Assembly: GCF_001421485.1 (NCBI RefSeq)
Contig: NZ_LMKK01000002.1
Location: 864,441 to 928,440, forward strand
Direction of reading: 5' to 3'
Length of the DNA: 64,000 bases
Source of the DNA: Agreia sp. Leaf210
GTDB lineage: Bacteria > Actinomycetota > Actinomycetes > Actinomycetales > Microbacteriaceae
This document shows positions 33,967 through 43,210 of this stretch, one piece after another; position 1 is the first letter of the stretch, and each line of letters starts with the position of its first letter. Under the pieces are notes generated by a model. The model was not told where the DNA came from, did not search any database, and saw only the letters and a program-made list of their open reading frames with translations. Made by a program: the position numbers and the translations under genes.

Positions 33967-34391
33967 TAGCTCGGCGCGTCGGGCTCACTCGCAGCGAGCT
34001 CGGCGCGATCGCGCTTCAGCCACAGTCGGCCCAAGACCAGCCGATAGAGAAGCGAAGCAGCCACGGTGATGACGAGAAGCCACGGGTCCGCTTTGCCGAA
34101 TACGAAAACGACTGCTGTGGCAAACACGGCCAGCATCAGAATGATCGACGCACCGACGCGAGACGGTCTCGCCCACAGCACGCTCGAGGGAACCCACCAG
34201 ATCTGATCCACGTCGATCTCTCGTTCGTTATGACGCTCGACGATCCAGAGAACCAGGGTGAAGCCGACCACGAAGACGAGCATCACGGCCCCGGGCCACT
34301 CCTGATAGAGCCCCACGGCGAACAGCACCGCGAAGAGTGTGGCGGGGCCCGTCGTCAGCCACCAGCGAAGCGGAAATCTCTTTGCAGCCAT
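33963..34391 (-). CDS. Small membrane protein
   Basis: A 142-residue protein with about four hydrophobic segments (ATLFAVLFAVGLYQEWPGAVMLVFVVGFTLVLWIVE and IILMLAVFATAVVFVFG, LLVITVAASLLYRLVL). No family recognised. The ATG at 34391 is chosen because TAGCGT lies seven bases upstream; the frame is open for 224 codons further upstream but there it is the shadow of the polymerase gene. Confidence 0.7.
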   Translation of the reverse strand: MAAKRFPLRWWLTTGPATLFAVLFAVGLYQEWPGAVMLVFVVGFTLVLWIVERHNEREIDVDQIWWVPSSVLWARPSRVGASIILMLAVFATAVVFVFGKADPWLLVITVAASLLYRLVLGRLWLKRDRAELAASEPDAPSY

Positions 34392-34454
34392 ACTCAACAC
34401 GCTAACAAAGTCACGTCTGGGGCTGAAACGTAACACCGATCTGCGCGACGACGT

Positions 34455-34470
34455 TCGAACACCAGTACGA
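34455..34470. promoter_or_regulatory. LexA (SOS) box of the polymerase gene
   Basis: TCGAACACCAGTACGA differs at one base from the actinobacterial LexA consensus TCGAAC-N4-GTTCGA. It overlaps the -10 box TACGAT (34466-34471), so LexA binding would block RNA polymerase directly. Confidence 0.75.
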
Positions 34471-34478
34471 TAATCCGC

Positions 34479-35522
34479 GTGACCACGTCGCTCATTCTGC
34501 ACGTCGACGCCGACTCGTTCTTCGCCTCGGTGATCCTTCGGCGTCACCCAGAGCTCACCCACAGGCCCATGGCCGCCATCGCCCACGTGTTCATCGCCAG
34601 CGCCAACTATCCGGCTCGACTCCGGGGCGTCCGGGGCGGCATGCAGCTGCATGAAGCCCTGCACGTCTGCCCCGAACTCGTGATGATCGAGACGCCGCGT
34701 GGCGAGGTCGAGGAGGTAAGCGACGCACTCTTCGACATCTTTCGAGACAGCGCTCGCGCGGTCGAGCCCGGGTCGATGGAGGAGGCGTTTCTCGACGTCG
34801 AAGCCATAGACAGGCAGACCGCCGTCGAGGCCGGCGAGGCTCTGCGCCGACGCGTGGCGCGCGAACTCGGCATTCCCATCAGCGTCGGCATCGGGCGCAC
34901 CAAGCTGATGGCGAAGCTGGCCTCGCGGGCGGCGAAGCCCGACGGCCTGCATGTCATCGACCACGGTGACGAGGCCGACTTGCGGGTCTCGCTGGCCATC
35001 TCCGACATCTGGGGCATCGGTCCCCAGACCGTCGAGCGTCTGCGCCTCATCGACGTCACTCACCTCGGAGACCTCGATCGCATCTCATCAGACGAACTAC
35101 GCAGGGTCTGCGGAGCGACCATGGCGCAGCGCTTGAGCCGCATTCGGGCCGGCACCGACGATGCAACACTCAACCCGATCGAGACGAGATCGAGCCTCTC
35201 CTCCGAAGGAACCATCTCGGGCTACAACCGCCCCGACTGGAGTCCGTCCGAGCTCATGGAGGCCTGCGTCACCCGTGTCTGCGGGCGAGCATCGAAGGCC
35301 GAGCTGGCGGCCGGCGGGCTCACCGTCGCGCTCCGCTTCGACGGCGGCGAGCCGCCCGTCATTCTCAAACACCGGATGCCGTCGGCGACGTCGGATCCGC
35401 AGGCGTGGCTGCCCGAGATGCGCCGCCTGCTGGCCGCCGCCCAGCAGCCCGGACTCACCGCCATCAAGGCCACTCTCACAGGGCTTCTCCCCCCGGAACG
35501 CGTGCAGCAGGCTCTGTTCTGA
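34479..35522 (+). CDS. dinB: Y-family DNA polymerase (DinB / Pol IV-like)
   Basis: A 347-residue translesion polymerase, full length for DinB. Motifs: HVDADSFFASV with metal ligand Asp10 and a Phe steric gate, ASANYPARLRGVRGGM for nucleotide binding, GIPISVGIGRTKLMAKLASRAAKPDG and the helix-hairpin-helix DIWGIGPQTVERL. The second catalytic motif is SMEEAFLDV: Glu101-Glu102 instead of the usual Asp-Glu (SxDEAxLD). GTG start at 34479 lies seven bases behind TACGAT, leaderless, with a LexA box on the -10. Confidence 0.88.
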   Translation: MTTSLILHVDADSFFASVILRRHPELTHRPMAAIAHVFIASANYPARLRGVRGGMQLHEALHVCPELVMIETPRGEVEEVSDALFDIFRDSARAVEPGSMEEAFLDVEAIDRQTAVEAGEALRRRVARELGIPISVGIGRTKLMAKLASRAAKPDGLHVIDHGDEADLRVSLAISDIWGIGPQTVERLRLIDVTHLGDLDRISSDELRRVCGATMAQRLSRIRAGTDDATLNPIETRSSLSSEGTISGYNRPDWSPSELMEACVTRVCGRASKAELAAGGLTVALRFDGGEPPVILKHRMPSATSDPQAWLPEMRRLLAAAQQPGLTAIKATLTGLLPPERVQQALF

Positions 35523-35605
35523 TGCATTCGTAGACGCGGTCTAGCCCACAGCCTCAGCTTGGTCAACGCCGCGCGAGGCCCGAGCCGACGCCGTAGCGTG
35601 AAGAT

Positions 35606-36388
35606 ATGCGATCAGTAGTGCGCGAGGCCAGCGGCATCCGGGTGCTCGGCGGCCCGTCGACCGCAGCGCTACCCTCCAACGCTTCGGATCGCCTGCCGAC
35701 GGTCGTGCTCGTGCACGGAATCGGAACATCGCACCGCTACTTCTCTCGTCTGCACCGCGAACTCGAGACAGAGACGACGGTCTACTCGCTCGACCTGCCG
35801 GGCTTCGGCGGCACTCCCAAGCCAGCGTTCACGGCGAGCGTGCGCGAGATGGCGCTGCTGATCGCGAACGCGCTCGACGAGCTCGCCGTGCGCGATGCCG
35901 TACTGGTGGGCCACTCCATGGGTGTGCAATGGGTCGTCGAACTCGCACTCCTGAGACCCGACCTCGTGTCGCTGGTGGTCGCGATCGGTCCGGTTGCCGA
36001 CTCCGCCCATCGCACACTCGCCGCCCAGTCTCGGGCCCTGGCCGTCGATGTCCTGGGCGAACCCCCGCTGACGAACGCCGTGGTGTTCGTCGACTATCTG
36101 CGCTGCGGCCCCGCCTACTACCTGGCTCAGTCGAAGCCCATGCTGAGCTATCCCGTCGACGAGCGCGTGGCCGCGCTCACCCGCCCGCTGCTGGTCATCC
36201 GGGGCGGCAACGACCCGATCGCGGGCGACGACTGGTGTCGCCGTCTCGCCGCTCGGGCCCCAGTCGGATGCGTCGTCACCGTTCCCGGCAATCGTCACGT
36301 CGTGCAGTTCACCGCCCCGAGGGCGGTTGCGGGGGCCATCCGCTCCACCGTCGCCCGCACGAGCACCGACCAGAGCACCCGCCGATGA
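35606..36388 (+). CDS. Alpha/beta-fold hydrolase
   Basis: A 260-residue hydrolase: oxyanion loop VVLVHGIGTSHRYF, nucleophile Ser104 in VGHSMGVQW, acid Asp near IRGGNDPIAGDDW and His near PGNRHVVQFTAP. Typical small esterase or haloperoxidase-like enzyme with unknown substrate. TAGCGT six bases before the ATG gives a leaderless promoter. The stop overlaps the next hydrolase gene (ATGA). Confidence 0.87.
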   Translation: MRSVVREASGIRVLGGPSTAALPSNASDRLPTVVLVHGIGTSHRYFSRLHRELETETTVYSLDLPGFGGTPKPAFTASVREMALLIANALDELAVRDAVLVGHSMGVQWVVELALLRPDLVSLVVAIGPVADSAHRTLAAQSRALAVDVLGEPPLTNAVVFVDYLRCGPAYYLAQSKPMLSYPVDERVAALTRPLLVIRGGNDPIAGDDWCRRLAARAPVGCVVTVPGNRHVVQFTAPRAVAGAIRSTVARTSTDQSTRR

Positions 36389-37050
36389 GAGCTCTTCGCA
36401 TCGCGGGGTGGTGGGCACGCGACTACGCCTACGCCCTCTACTGGCAGGCCAGAGCGATCGTCGGCAGAACCGACCCCACGTCGTTCCGCGCCGGATCGGC
36501 GCGGACGATCGTCGTCATCCCCGGGGTGTACGAGACCTGGCGCTTTATGCAGCCGCTGATCCGCGCGATGCACGACCGAGGGCATCCGGTGTACGTCGTC
36601 GACGCGCTCAACTGGAACAATCGCCCTGTCGTCGAGGCCGCCGATGTCGTGTCGGCGTTCCTCGCCGAGCACGGTCTTCATGACGTGGTCGTCGTGTCGC
36701 ACAGCAAGGGCGGGCTCATCGGCAAGTACGTCATGAGTGCGGGCGCCGAGGCCGCGCGCGTCGACTCGATGCTGGCGGTCGCGGCTCCGTTCGTGGGCTC
36801 CTTCTATGCACGTCTGATGGTGCTGCCGAGCCTGCGCATCTTCTCACCGAAGAACGCCACGATCCTGGCCCTGGCCCACGACGAGACGGTCAATAATCGC
36901 ATCGTGTCGGTCTATGGCGAGTTCGATCCGCACGTTCCGGCGGGCAGCGAACTGGTCGGCGCCAAGAACGTGCGACTCGACACGGGCGGGCACTTTCGGG
37001 TGCTCGCGCACCCTCGCGTGATGGCAGAGCTCGCGGCGCTGGCGGAGTAG
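36385..37050 (+). CDS. Alpha/beta hydrolase, lipase-like
   Basis: A 221-residue lipase-class protein. After a basic, partly hydrophobic N-terminus come TIVVIPGVYETWRFMQPL (oxyanion region), nucleophile Ser107 in VVSHSKGGLIGK, an Asp in YGEFDPHVPAGS and the His in LDTGGHFRVLAHP. It resembles short triacylglycerol-lipase-like esterases. ATGA overlap with the preceding hydrolase suggests the two act on related lipids or esters. Confidence 0.85.
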   Translation: MRALRIAGWWARDYAYALYWQARAIVGRTDPTSFRAGSARTIVVIPGVYETWRFMQPLIRAMHDRGHPVYVVDALNWNNRPVVEAADVVSAFLAEHGLHDVVVVSHSKGGLIGKYVMSAGAEAARVDSMLAVAAPFVGSFYARLMVLPSLRIFSPKNATILALAHDETVNNRIVSVYGEFDPHVPAGSELVGAKNVRLDTGGHFRVLAHPRVMAELAALAE

Positions 37051-37056
37051 CCTCCG

Positions 37057-37617
37057 TCAGTCCATTCCGTCGAGGCGCTCCCGCAGCCCGGCCACGATCT
37101 GCGCCTCGCTGTCGTAGTAGGCGAGACCCCAATCGGCGACCATCGCGGCGTAGCGCACCCTGTGCTCGTCGCCGAGCATGTCTCGCACACCCTGCAGATC
37201 TGCCCGGCGCGCCGCCAGGTCATCCAGATGCCCTTCGAGCATGCCGCCCAACTGCTCTGGCGTCGACAGGCGACCCATCAGCAGGCGCAGCGCGACGGGA
37301 TGTTTGAGGATGGGAAAGCCGACCTCACCATGGAAGAGCCATGTCTGCAGCTGCTCTTCGCCGAGTTCGGTCACCCGATACCGCGCCGGGCCGTCGGAGG
37401 GCGCCGTCTCGACGAGCTCGGCCTCGGACAGCTTGCGCAGCTCGGTATAGATCTGGCTCATGGCCGGGCTGACCCAGTAATACCGCAGCGTGAAGTCGGC
37501 GCGCTGCTTGAGTTCGTAGCCTGTCATGCCCTCAGGATTCTCTCGGTCGAAGACGAGCAGGCCCAGCAGCGCGTACGCCGTGGTCGACAGAGCGGAATTA
37601 ACCATGGACATAACCAT
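37057..37617 (-). CDS. PadR-family regulator of the divergent ABC exporter
   Basis: A 186-residue PadR regulator with N-terminal winged helix ([68 protein letters not shown]) and a C-terminal dimerising helix pair. Starts at 37617, 37608 or 37602 are all possible; TATCAG six bases upstream of 37617 favours the first. It is divergent from an ABC exporter with a palindrome between them, as for PadR/multidrug-exporter pairs. Confidence 0.87.
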   Translation of the reverse strand: MVMSMVNSALSTTAYALLGLLVFDRENPEGMTGYELKQRADFTLRYYWVSPAMSQIYTELRKLSEAELVETAPSDGPARYRVTELGEEQLQTWLFHGEVGFPILKHPVALRLLMGRLSTPEQLGGMLEGHLDDLAARRADLQGVRDMLGDEHRVRYAAMVADWGLAYYDSEAQIVAGLRERLDGMD

Positions 37618-37633
37618 AGGTTCCTGATAGGTA

Positions 37634-37650
37634 TATTCCTACTAGGAATA
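37634..37650. promoter_or_regulatory. PadR operator between regulator and exporter
   Basis: TATTCCTACTAGGAATA, a perfect 17-bp palindrome with 8-bp arms around a central C, in the 66-bp divergent region. A degenerate half-like copy (TAGGTTCCTGATAGG) lies next to it at the regulator side. Confidence 0.7.
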
Positions 37651-37683
37651 GACCCGTCGCCGTCGACAGATCAGGAGCGCAGC

Positions 37684-38652
37684 ATGACCGACCTCGCCAT
37701 CGAGACGCACGCGCTCGTGAAGACGTTCAAGAAGACGGTCGCCGTCGACGGCATCGATCTGGCGATTCCTCGCGGAGGGGTGCATGGCTTTCTCGGCCCG
37801 AACGGAGCCGGCAAGACGACCACGATCCGCATGCTCGCGACGCTCACCAGACCAGACTCGGGCACCGCTCGGGTGCTCGGCCGCGACGTCGTCACCGACG
37901 CCAACGAGGTACGCCGCCGAGTGAGCCTCACCGGCCAGTTCGCCTCGGTCGACGAAGACCTCACCGGTGCCGAGAACCTGCGACTCATCGGCCGCCTCTT
38001 CGGTTACACAGGCGCTCGCGCCACACGGCGCTCTGACGAGTTGCTGACGGCGTTCGGGTTGTCGGATGCGCGAGACAAGCAGGTCAAGAAGTATTCCGGC
38101 GGCATGCGTCGCCGCATCGACATCGCCGCGAGCATCGTGGTCACCCCCGAGCTGCTGTTCCTCGACGAACCGACCACCGGCCTCGATCCGCGCAGCCGCA
38201 ACGAGGTGTGGGACATCATCAGGGCGATGGTCTCATCGGGCACGACGGTTCTGCTGACGACCCAGTACCTCGACGAGGCCGACCAGCTCGCCGACCGTAT
38301 CAGCGTGATCGATGCCGGCAAGGTCATCGCCGAGGGCACGTCGAGCGAACTCAAGGCGAAGGTGGGCAACGGGGCGTTGCACGTGCGCGTGATGAATCCG
38401 GCGGACCGGCCACGGGCATCCGAGGTTCTGAATCGCATTCTGGGCGTCGAGATTCGCGACCAAGCCGACCCCGCAGCCCTGAGCGCGACGGTCGCCGACC
38501 CTGGCATCGTGACATCCGCACTCACGGCCTTGGCTGCCGAGAAGATCGAATTGGCTCAGTTCTCACTCGGGCAGCCCTCGCTCGACGAGGTGTTCCTCGC
38601 GTTGACGGGCCACACCTCAGAGAGCACAAGCGACGAGGAGGTCGCAGCATGA
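37684..38652 (+). CDS. ABC exporter ATP-binding protein (DrrA type)
   Basis: A 322-residue ATPase of the daunorubicin-resistance (DrrA) group: Walker [11 protein letters not shown] with Lys44, Q loop [15 protein letters not shown], signature [14 protein letters not shown], Walker [13 protein letters not shown] and a C-terminal regulatory domain (about 230-322, typical of DrrA). ATG at 37684 has CAGGAG upstream. ATGA overlap with the permease gene. PadR control suggests inducible drug efflux. Confidence 0.92.
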   Translation: MTDLAIETHALVKTFKKTVAVDGIDLAIPRGGVHGFLGPNGAGKTTTIRMLATLTRPDSGTARVLGRDVVTDANEVRRRVSLTGQFASVDEDLTGAENLRLIGRLFGYTGARATRRSDELLTAFGLSDARDKQVKKYSGGMRRRIDIAASIVVTPELLFLDEPTTGLDPRSRNEVWDIIRAMVSSGTTVLLTTQYLDEADQLADRISVIDAGKVIAEGTSSELKAKVGNGALHVRVMNPADRPRASEVLNRILGVEIRDQADPAALSATVADPGIVTSALTALAAEKIELAQFSLGQPSLDEVFLALTGHTSESTSDEEVAA

Positions 38653-39515
38653 CCCGTCTCGACAAGCTCGACGAACGAGCCGACGTCGCACCCGCGAGCG
38701 CCGAGTCGCTCGCGGCCGCTATGCGGTCGGCGCTGGCCGACGTCGAGCGCCCCACCCCGCCCGGCCCGCTGTCGACGTCGCTGACCTTCGGCTGGCGGGC
38801 GCTGCTCAAGATCAAGCACGTGCCCGAGCAGCTGTTCGACGTCACCGTCTTCCCGGTGATGTTCACCCTGCTGTTCACGTTCCTCTTCGGCGGGGCGATT
38901 GCCGGAAGCGTCGGCGGCTACCTGCAGTACGTGCTGCCCGGTCTGCTCGTGCAGGGCGTGATCATGATCACGATGTACACCGGGTCGACGCTGCGCACCG
39001 ACATCGATCGGGGTGTCTTCGACCGCTTCCGCTCGCTGCCGATCTGGCGGCCGTCGGCTCTGGTCGGCATGCTGCTCGGCGACGCGGTGCGCTACACGAT
39101 CTCTGCCACCGTCACGATCGCGCTCGGGCTGGCGCTGGGCTACCGGCCCGAGGGTGGCGTAGCGGGCGTACTCATGGCGGTGCTGCTGATCCTCGTCTTC
39201 GCGTTCAGCTTCAGCTGGCTCTGGACCTTCTTCGCCCTCGTGCTGCGAACGCCCGGCGCAGTCATGGGGGTGAGCATGCTCGTGATCACCCCGCTCACCT
39301 TCGCGAGCAACATCTTCATCGAACCGTCGACGCTTCCGAACTGGCTGCAGGCCTTCGTCGAGGTCAACCCGGTGTCGCACCTGGTCACGGCTGTGCGCGA
39401 CTTCATGGGGGGCACGGATGCGTCGGGCGAGTTGAGCATCACACTCCTGTGGTGCGCGGGGCTGGTCGCCGTCTTCGGCCCGCTCACCATGATCCGCTAC
39501 CGAACGGCAGGATAA
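38649..39515 (+). CDS. ABC-2 exporter permease (DrrB type)
   Basis: A 288-residue ABC-2 permease with six hydrophobic segments after a cytosolic head. DrrB-like features are [48 protein letters not shown] and the late [32 protein letters not shown]. Together with the preceding ATPase it forms an efflux pump. Start fixed by the ATGA overlap. Confidence 0.9.
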   Translation: MTRLDKLDERADVAPASAESLAAAMRSALADVERPTPPGPLSTSLTFGWRALLKIKHVPEQLFDVTVFPVMFTLLFTFLFGGAIAGSVGGYLQYVLPGLLVQGVIMITMYTGSTLRTDIDRGVFDRFRSLPIWRPSALVGMLLGDAVRYTISATVTIALGLALGYRPEGGVAGVLMAVLLILVFAFSFSWLWTFFALVLRTPGAVMGVSMLVITPLTFASNIFIEPSTLPNWLQAFVEVNPVSHLVTAVRDFMGGTDASGELSITLLWCAGLVAVFGPLTMIRYRTAG

Positions 39516-39519
39516 GCAC

Positions 39520-39969
39520 ATGCCCCTTGAATCCACTCCCGTGACCACTCTCTTCGAGAACTACACGTCGGCCGTCCTGGCCAAAGACGTCGAGCGCTTT
39601 CTGAGCCTCTACGCCGACGACACCCTCGTCTTCGATGCTTGGGGCATGTGGGAGTTCGCCGGCGTCGATGCGTGGCGGCCGATGGTGACCATGTGGTTCG
39701 AGAGCCTGGGCGACAAGCTCTGCGAGGCGCGCTTCACCGAGGTCGTCACCTCGGTGCTCGACGACCTCGCCACGGCTCACGCCGCCGTGCGCTACGCCGA
39801 AGTCACCGCCGATGGCGAGCAGGTCAACTCGATGATGAACCGCATGACCGTGGTGCTCGAGAAGCGCGACGGCGAGTGGAAGATCACCCACGAGCACACC
39901 TCGATGCCCCTCGACATGGAAACCATGAAGGGGCTCGCCGACGCTTACGAAAAACGCGACGAGGCCTGA
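39520..39969 (+). CDS. SnoaL/NTF2-like protein
   Basis: A 149-residue cone-fold protein (TLFENYTSAVLAKDVERFLSLYADDTLVFDAWGMWEFAG ... NRMTVVLEKRDGEWKITHEHTSMP), the form of SnoaL/DUF4440 proteins. Four bases after the exporter permease stop, so part of that operon. It could bind or alter the exported compound; the active site cannot be named. Confidence 0.82.
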   Translation: MPLESTPVTTLFENYTSAVLAKDVERFLSLYADDTLVFDAWGMWEFAGVDAWRPMVTMWFESLGDKLCEARFTEVVTSVLDDLATAHAAVRYAEVTADGEQVNSMMNRMTVVLEKRDGEWKITHEHTSMPLDMETMKGLADAYEKRDEA

Positions 39970-40044
39970 TCCTGAGCCGTCAAGGCCTGTCGACACGTCG
40001 CGCTGCGCCACTAGCCTGGGGCCTCGCTCACGACTAGGAGAACC

Positions 40045-40359
40045 ATGAACACGTCGTCACTCATCAACCAGGTCAACGAATCGCTCGCCACGCTGGGAGC
40101 CGGACCCTTCATGACCGACAGCTCGAATGACACCGAGACGGGAGCCGTGGTCACAGGCCGACTCGACGGCCGCGTCCTGCGCATCGAGTTCGTAGAAGAG
40201 GGCAGCGGCGACAGCCCCGAGAAGGGCCACCGCGTCGACGTCGTCGACGACGCATCCGGCGAGAAGTTGGGAACGGGTCGCGGCGATTCCACGTTCGCCG
40301 ACGCGATCTCGTCACACAACTGGGGCGGAACGATCGAGGCGCTGAAGCAGCTCGGCTAG
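40045..40359 (+). CDS. Small protein of unknown function
   Basis: A 104-residue soluble, acidic protein without Cys. Good ribosome site (CTAGGAGAACC) before the ATG. The segments VVTGRLDGRVLRIEFVEEG and HRVDVVDDASGEKLGTGRGDSTFADAISSHNW suggest a small beta-rich fold. I recognise no family. A terminator hairpin follows. Confidence 0.6.
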   Translation: MNTSSLINQVNESLATLGAGPFMTDSSNDTETGAVVTGRLDGRVLRIEFVEEGSGDSPEKGHRVDVVDDASGEKLGTGRGDSTFADAISSHNWGGTIEALKQLG

Positions 40360-40371
40360 CGTTCGCCTGCG

Positions 40372-40396
40372 GGCCCGAAGGTCACCCCTTCGGGCC
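40372..40396. terminator. Bidirectional terminator hairpin
   Basis: GGCCCGAAGG / CCTTCGGGCC, perfect 10-bp stem with a 5-nt loop (TCACC) between convergent genes; it includes the last codons of the antiporter gene. Confidence 0.8.
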
Positions 40397-42046
40397 ACCG
40401 CGCAGCTCGAGCGCGATCTGCGACGCGTCGAGAATCTGAAGGGCGTACGCGAGCACGTCTGCATCGAAGGTGCCGTGGTCTCGGGCCTCGAGCAGCGCAG
40501 CTCTCTGGGCGCCGATCACCGCCAGCTCGTGCTGCTTCGACGAGATGAACCCCTTCATCGACTGCTCGACCGGCGGCGCCGGAGGAACAGCCTCGGCGCT
40601 CGTCTTCAAGAGCTGCATGAGTCGAGCCCGCTCCGCGGTCGTCTGCTCATCGACGGCCTTCTGGTCGACCTTCGGCGCAACGACGCGCAGCAGCGGAGCA
40701 ATGGTGCCGCCCTGCACCAGCAACGACAGCACCGCCACCGCGAATGCGATGAGTACGAGCACAGACCGCTGGGGCGTGTCTTCGGGAAGCGTCTGCGCCG
40801 CCGCGACCGTGACGGCTCCGCGCATGCCCGCCCACACGACCGCCGTGCCATCCCGCCACCCGAGCGGAGCGTTGCGGAAGTAGGTGATGTCGGCGAGCGA
40901 CTGCACCACGCGTCGACCCAACCGCTCGATCTGATTGTCGGATGCCCGGCGCCGTCGCCCGTTCATCTCACCGAACATCTGCTCAGCGCCCTCGGGCGTG
41001 CTCATCTTCTCTCGCATCTCGAGCAGCCTGTCCTGCATTCTCTCGTTGCGATTGCGCAGGGTCGAAAGCACCCAGAGCAGCGGCGCCACGTAGGCGGCCC
41101 GCACGATGATCGTGAGCACGAGCGCTCCGGCAGCCACCAACACCGCCGTCCAGACGCCCGCGTGGTCGCGTTCGACGTTCGCCACGATCGACGAGATCTG
41201 TACTCCCATCGTGAGAAAGACAGCACCTTCGAGAACCAGTTCGACCGTGCGCCAGTTCTGCGAGTCTGACAGCCGGTTCTGGGCCGAGAGATAGCGAGGG
41301 GCGCGGATGCCCGTGGCGAGTCCCGCGACGACCGCCGCCACCAGACCGGATGCGCCGAGCAACTCGGCAGGCACGGCCGCGACGAAAGGAACCACGAACG
41401 AGATCACGGTATTGACGGTCGGATCGGTGACGCGCTTGCGCACGACCAGGTTTCCCCATCCGACGAGCACGCCGATGATGGTCGCGATCACGACGGAGTA
41501 GGCGAAGGTGCCGACCGCTCCCCAGAACGAGAACGACGCTGCGGTGGCGACGATGGCCGTGCGCAGCAGCACCAGGGCGGTGGCGTCGTTCAGCAGGCTC
41601 TCGCCCTCGAGCATCGCGACGACCCGCTTCGACACCGACGTCTGCTTCACGATCGATGTCGCAACCGCGTCGGTCGGGCTGATGATCGCGCCGAGCGCGA
41701 CACCCCACGCGAAGCCGAGATCCGGGATGACGAGCATGAAGAACACGCCGAGCACGAGCGAACTGGCCACGACCAGCGCCACAGACAGCCCACTGATCGC
41801 GCCGAACTCGCGGCGGAAGTTCATGGCGGGCATCGATACCGCCGATGAATACAGCAGTGGCGGGAGCACGCCGGCGAGAATCCATTCCGGTTCGATCTCG
41901 ACCTCGGCGAACACGGGCAGGAAGCTCGCCCCCACGCCGATGGCGACGAGCAGTAGAGGAGAGGCCACGCCCAGCCGCGGTCCGAGCACGGTAGACGCTG
42001 CGATCGCCGCGAAAGCGAGCACCAGTACGACAAGAAGTTCGGTCAC
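40382..42046 (-). CDS. Na+/H+ antiporter (CPA1 family)
   Basis: A 554-residue antiporter with about 12 hydrophobic segments and a cytosolic C-terminal domain of about 100 residues. The ion-binding motif is ALGAIISPTDAVATSIVKQ and the fifth-sixth helix region has VAMLEGESLLNDATALVL, both typical of NhaP/CPA1 proteins; GMRGAVTVAAAQTLP lies later. Exchanges sodium or potassium for protons across the membrane. GTG start at 42046 with CAATCT six bases upstream as possible -10. Confidence 0.92.
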   Translation of the reverse strand: MTELLVVLVLAFAAIAASTVLGPRLGVASPLLLVAIGVGASFLPVFAEVEIEPEWILAGVLPPLLYSSAVSMPAMNFRREFGAISGLSVALVVASSLVLGVFFMLVIPDLGFAWGVALGAIISPTDAVATSIVKQTSVSKRVVAMLEGESLLNDATALVLLRTAIVATAASFSFWGAVGTFAYSVVIATIIGVLVGWGNLVVRKRVTDPTVNTVISFVVPFVAAVPAELLGASGLVAAVVAGLATGIRAPRYLSAQNRLSDSQNWRTVELVLEGAVFLTMGVQISSIVANVERDHAGVWTAVLVAAGALVLTIIVRAAYVAPLLWVLSTLRNRNERMQDRLLEMREKMSTPEGAEQMFGEMNGRRRRASDNQIERLGRRVVQSLADITYFRNAPLGWRDGTAVVWAGMRGAVTVAAAQTLPEDTPQRSVLVLIAFAVAVLSLLVQGGTIAPLLRVVAPKVDQKAVDEQTTAERARLMQLLKTSAEAVPPAPPVEQSMKGFISSKQHELAVIGAQRAALLEARDHGTFDADVLAYALQILDASQIALELRGGPKG

Positions 42047-42159
42047 GACTCCAGATTGGCACGGAGGTCGCGCTGCAACTCAGGCCGAACTGCCCAGATC
42101 AGTGAATTTCGCCCGCGCCATATCTACTTTTCCCTGAATTGCAGCGCGGGGTACTGAGG

Positions 42160-43044
42160 CTAGTCGCGCCCGAACAGGCTTCCGAGGTCGCCGAGGCCGG
42201 GAATCTCGATGTTGGAGCCGAGCCCCGAGAGGTGCTCGCCGATGCCGCTCGCGTATTCGCCGGCCCCGGAAGCCACGTCGCCGAGACCGCCCTCGAGTCC
42301 TTCGAGACCGCCCTCGAGGCCAGCCAGCGCATCGAAGTCGATACCCATTCCAGACGCCTGCTCGAGCAGAGGCCCTGCGACGCTACTGAGCACGGCGCCC
42401 CCGGCGACCGCGGCGAGAAGCCCGCCCGCAACGCCGATGCCTGCGCCGGCGACGGCGCCCACTCCGACTCCAGCGGCGCCCGCGGCTGCGGGCTTCGAGA
42501 AGATTCCGCGCAGGAACCCGGGCTTGTGCGCCTCGCCGCGAACGGCGGAGCGCGCCAAGTCGTCGGGCGAAGACGACACAGGCTGTTCGGATGCGGGCAG
42601 TTCGTCACGCAGACGCGACTCGACCTGCTGGCGTTGCGCGGGCGTAAGCCTCGCGAACGCGTCGCGGTGCACCTGCTCGAGCTGCTCCGGCATCGCTGTC
42701 TTCAGCAGATAGTCGTAGCGCGCGATCGCGGCCCGGTCTTCCGGGGTCGACGCGGCCGCCCCCGCCGCATCCTGAACCGGAGCGCCGGACGGCGTGCCGT
42801 AGACGGGAACGTCGTGGGGGTGCGACACGGGTGCGTCGTGCACCGGCGCATCCTGAACACGCGACGGCGACGGATGCGCAGCGCCGGATTGAGGAGACGC
42901 GTTGCGCCCGTCGCCCGTCACCTTGTCGGCGGCGGAACGCACGAGATCACGCCAGTCGGTTGAGCCGGAACCCGAGGCCTTGCTCTGACCCGAGCCGTCG
43001 AGCGCCTTCGACGCCATCTTCATCAATCGCTGGAGGGTACTCAT
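42160..43044 (-). CDS. Glycine-zipper protein of unknown function
   Basis: A 294-residue protein: a short helical head (STLQRLMKMASKAL), a Pro/Ser/His-rich linker, a conserved helical block (AIARYDYLLKTAMPEQLEQVHRDAFARLTPAQRQQVESRLRDELP, about 110-155), a Gly/Ala-rich zipper helix (GVGVGAVAGAGIGVAGGLLAAVAGGAVLSSVAGPLL) and a Gly-Leu-Glu rich tail. Related actinobacterial proteins carry the misleading name cation-transporting ATPase, but no ATPase motif is seen. Start at 43044 (MSTLQR). Confidence 0.65.
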   Translation of the reverse strand: MSTLQRLMKMASKALDGSGQSKASGSGSTDWRDLVRSAADKVTGDGRNASPQSGAAHPSPSRVQDAPVHDAPVSHPHDVPVYGTPSGAPVQDAAGAAASTPEDRAAIARYDYLLKTAMPEQLEQVHRDAFARLTPAQRQQVESRLRDELPASEQPVSSSPDDLARSAVRGEAHKPGFLRGIFSKPAAAGAAGVGVGAVAGAGIGVAGGLLAAVAGGAVLSSVAGPLLEQASGMGIDFDALAGLEGGLEGLEGGLGDVASGAGEYASGIGEHLSGLGSNIEIPGLGDLGSLFGRD

Positions 43045-43210
43045 CTCGGGCCTTTCAATAGAACGGTCTGGCCTCACAGGATGCACGAACGCTCTGGGCA
43101 GGTGCCGAGAAGAGCCTGATGAAACACCGGCTGGGCCCGTCGAGCCGGGAGGCTCTGCACCGCTGTCAAGGCGTCGGAATACATTTCTGGCGCGCGGTTA
43201 AAGTGACGCC

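Noticed and set aside
34479..35522. The polymerase as the inactive ImuB type
   Set aside because: ImuB lacks the acidic active site; here Asp10, Glu101 and Glu102 remain acidic and the DinB motifs are intact.
42160..43044. Cation-transporting ATPase label for the glycine-zipper protein
   Set aside because: No phosphorylation site, Walker motif or multi-helix transporter core.
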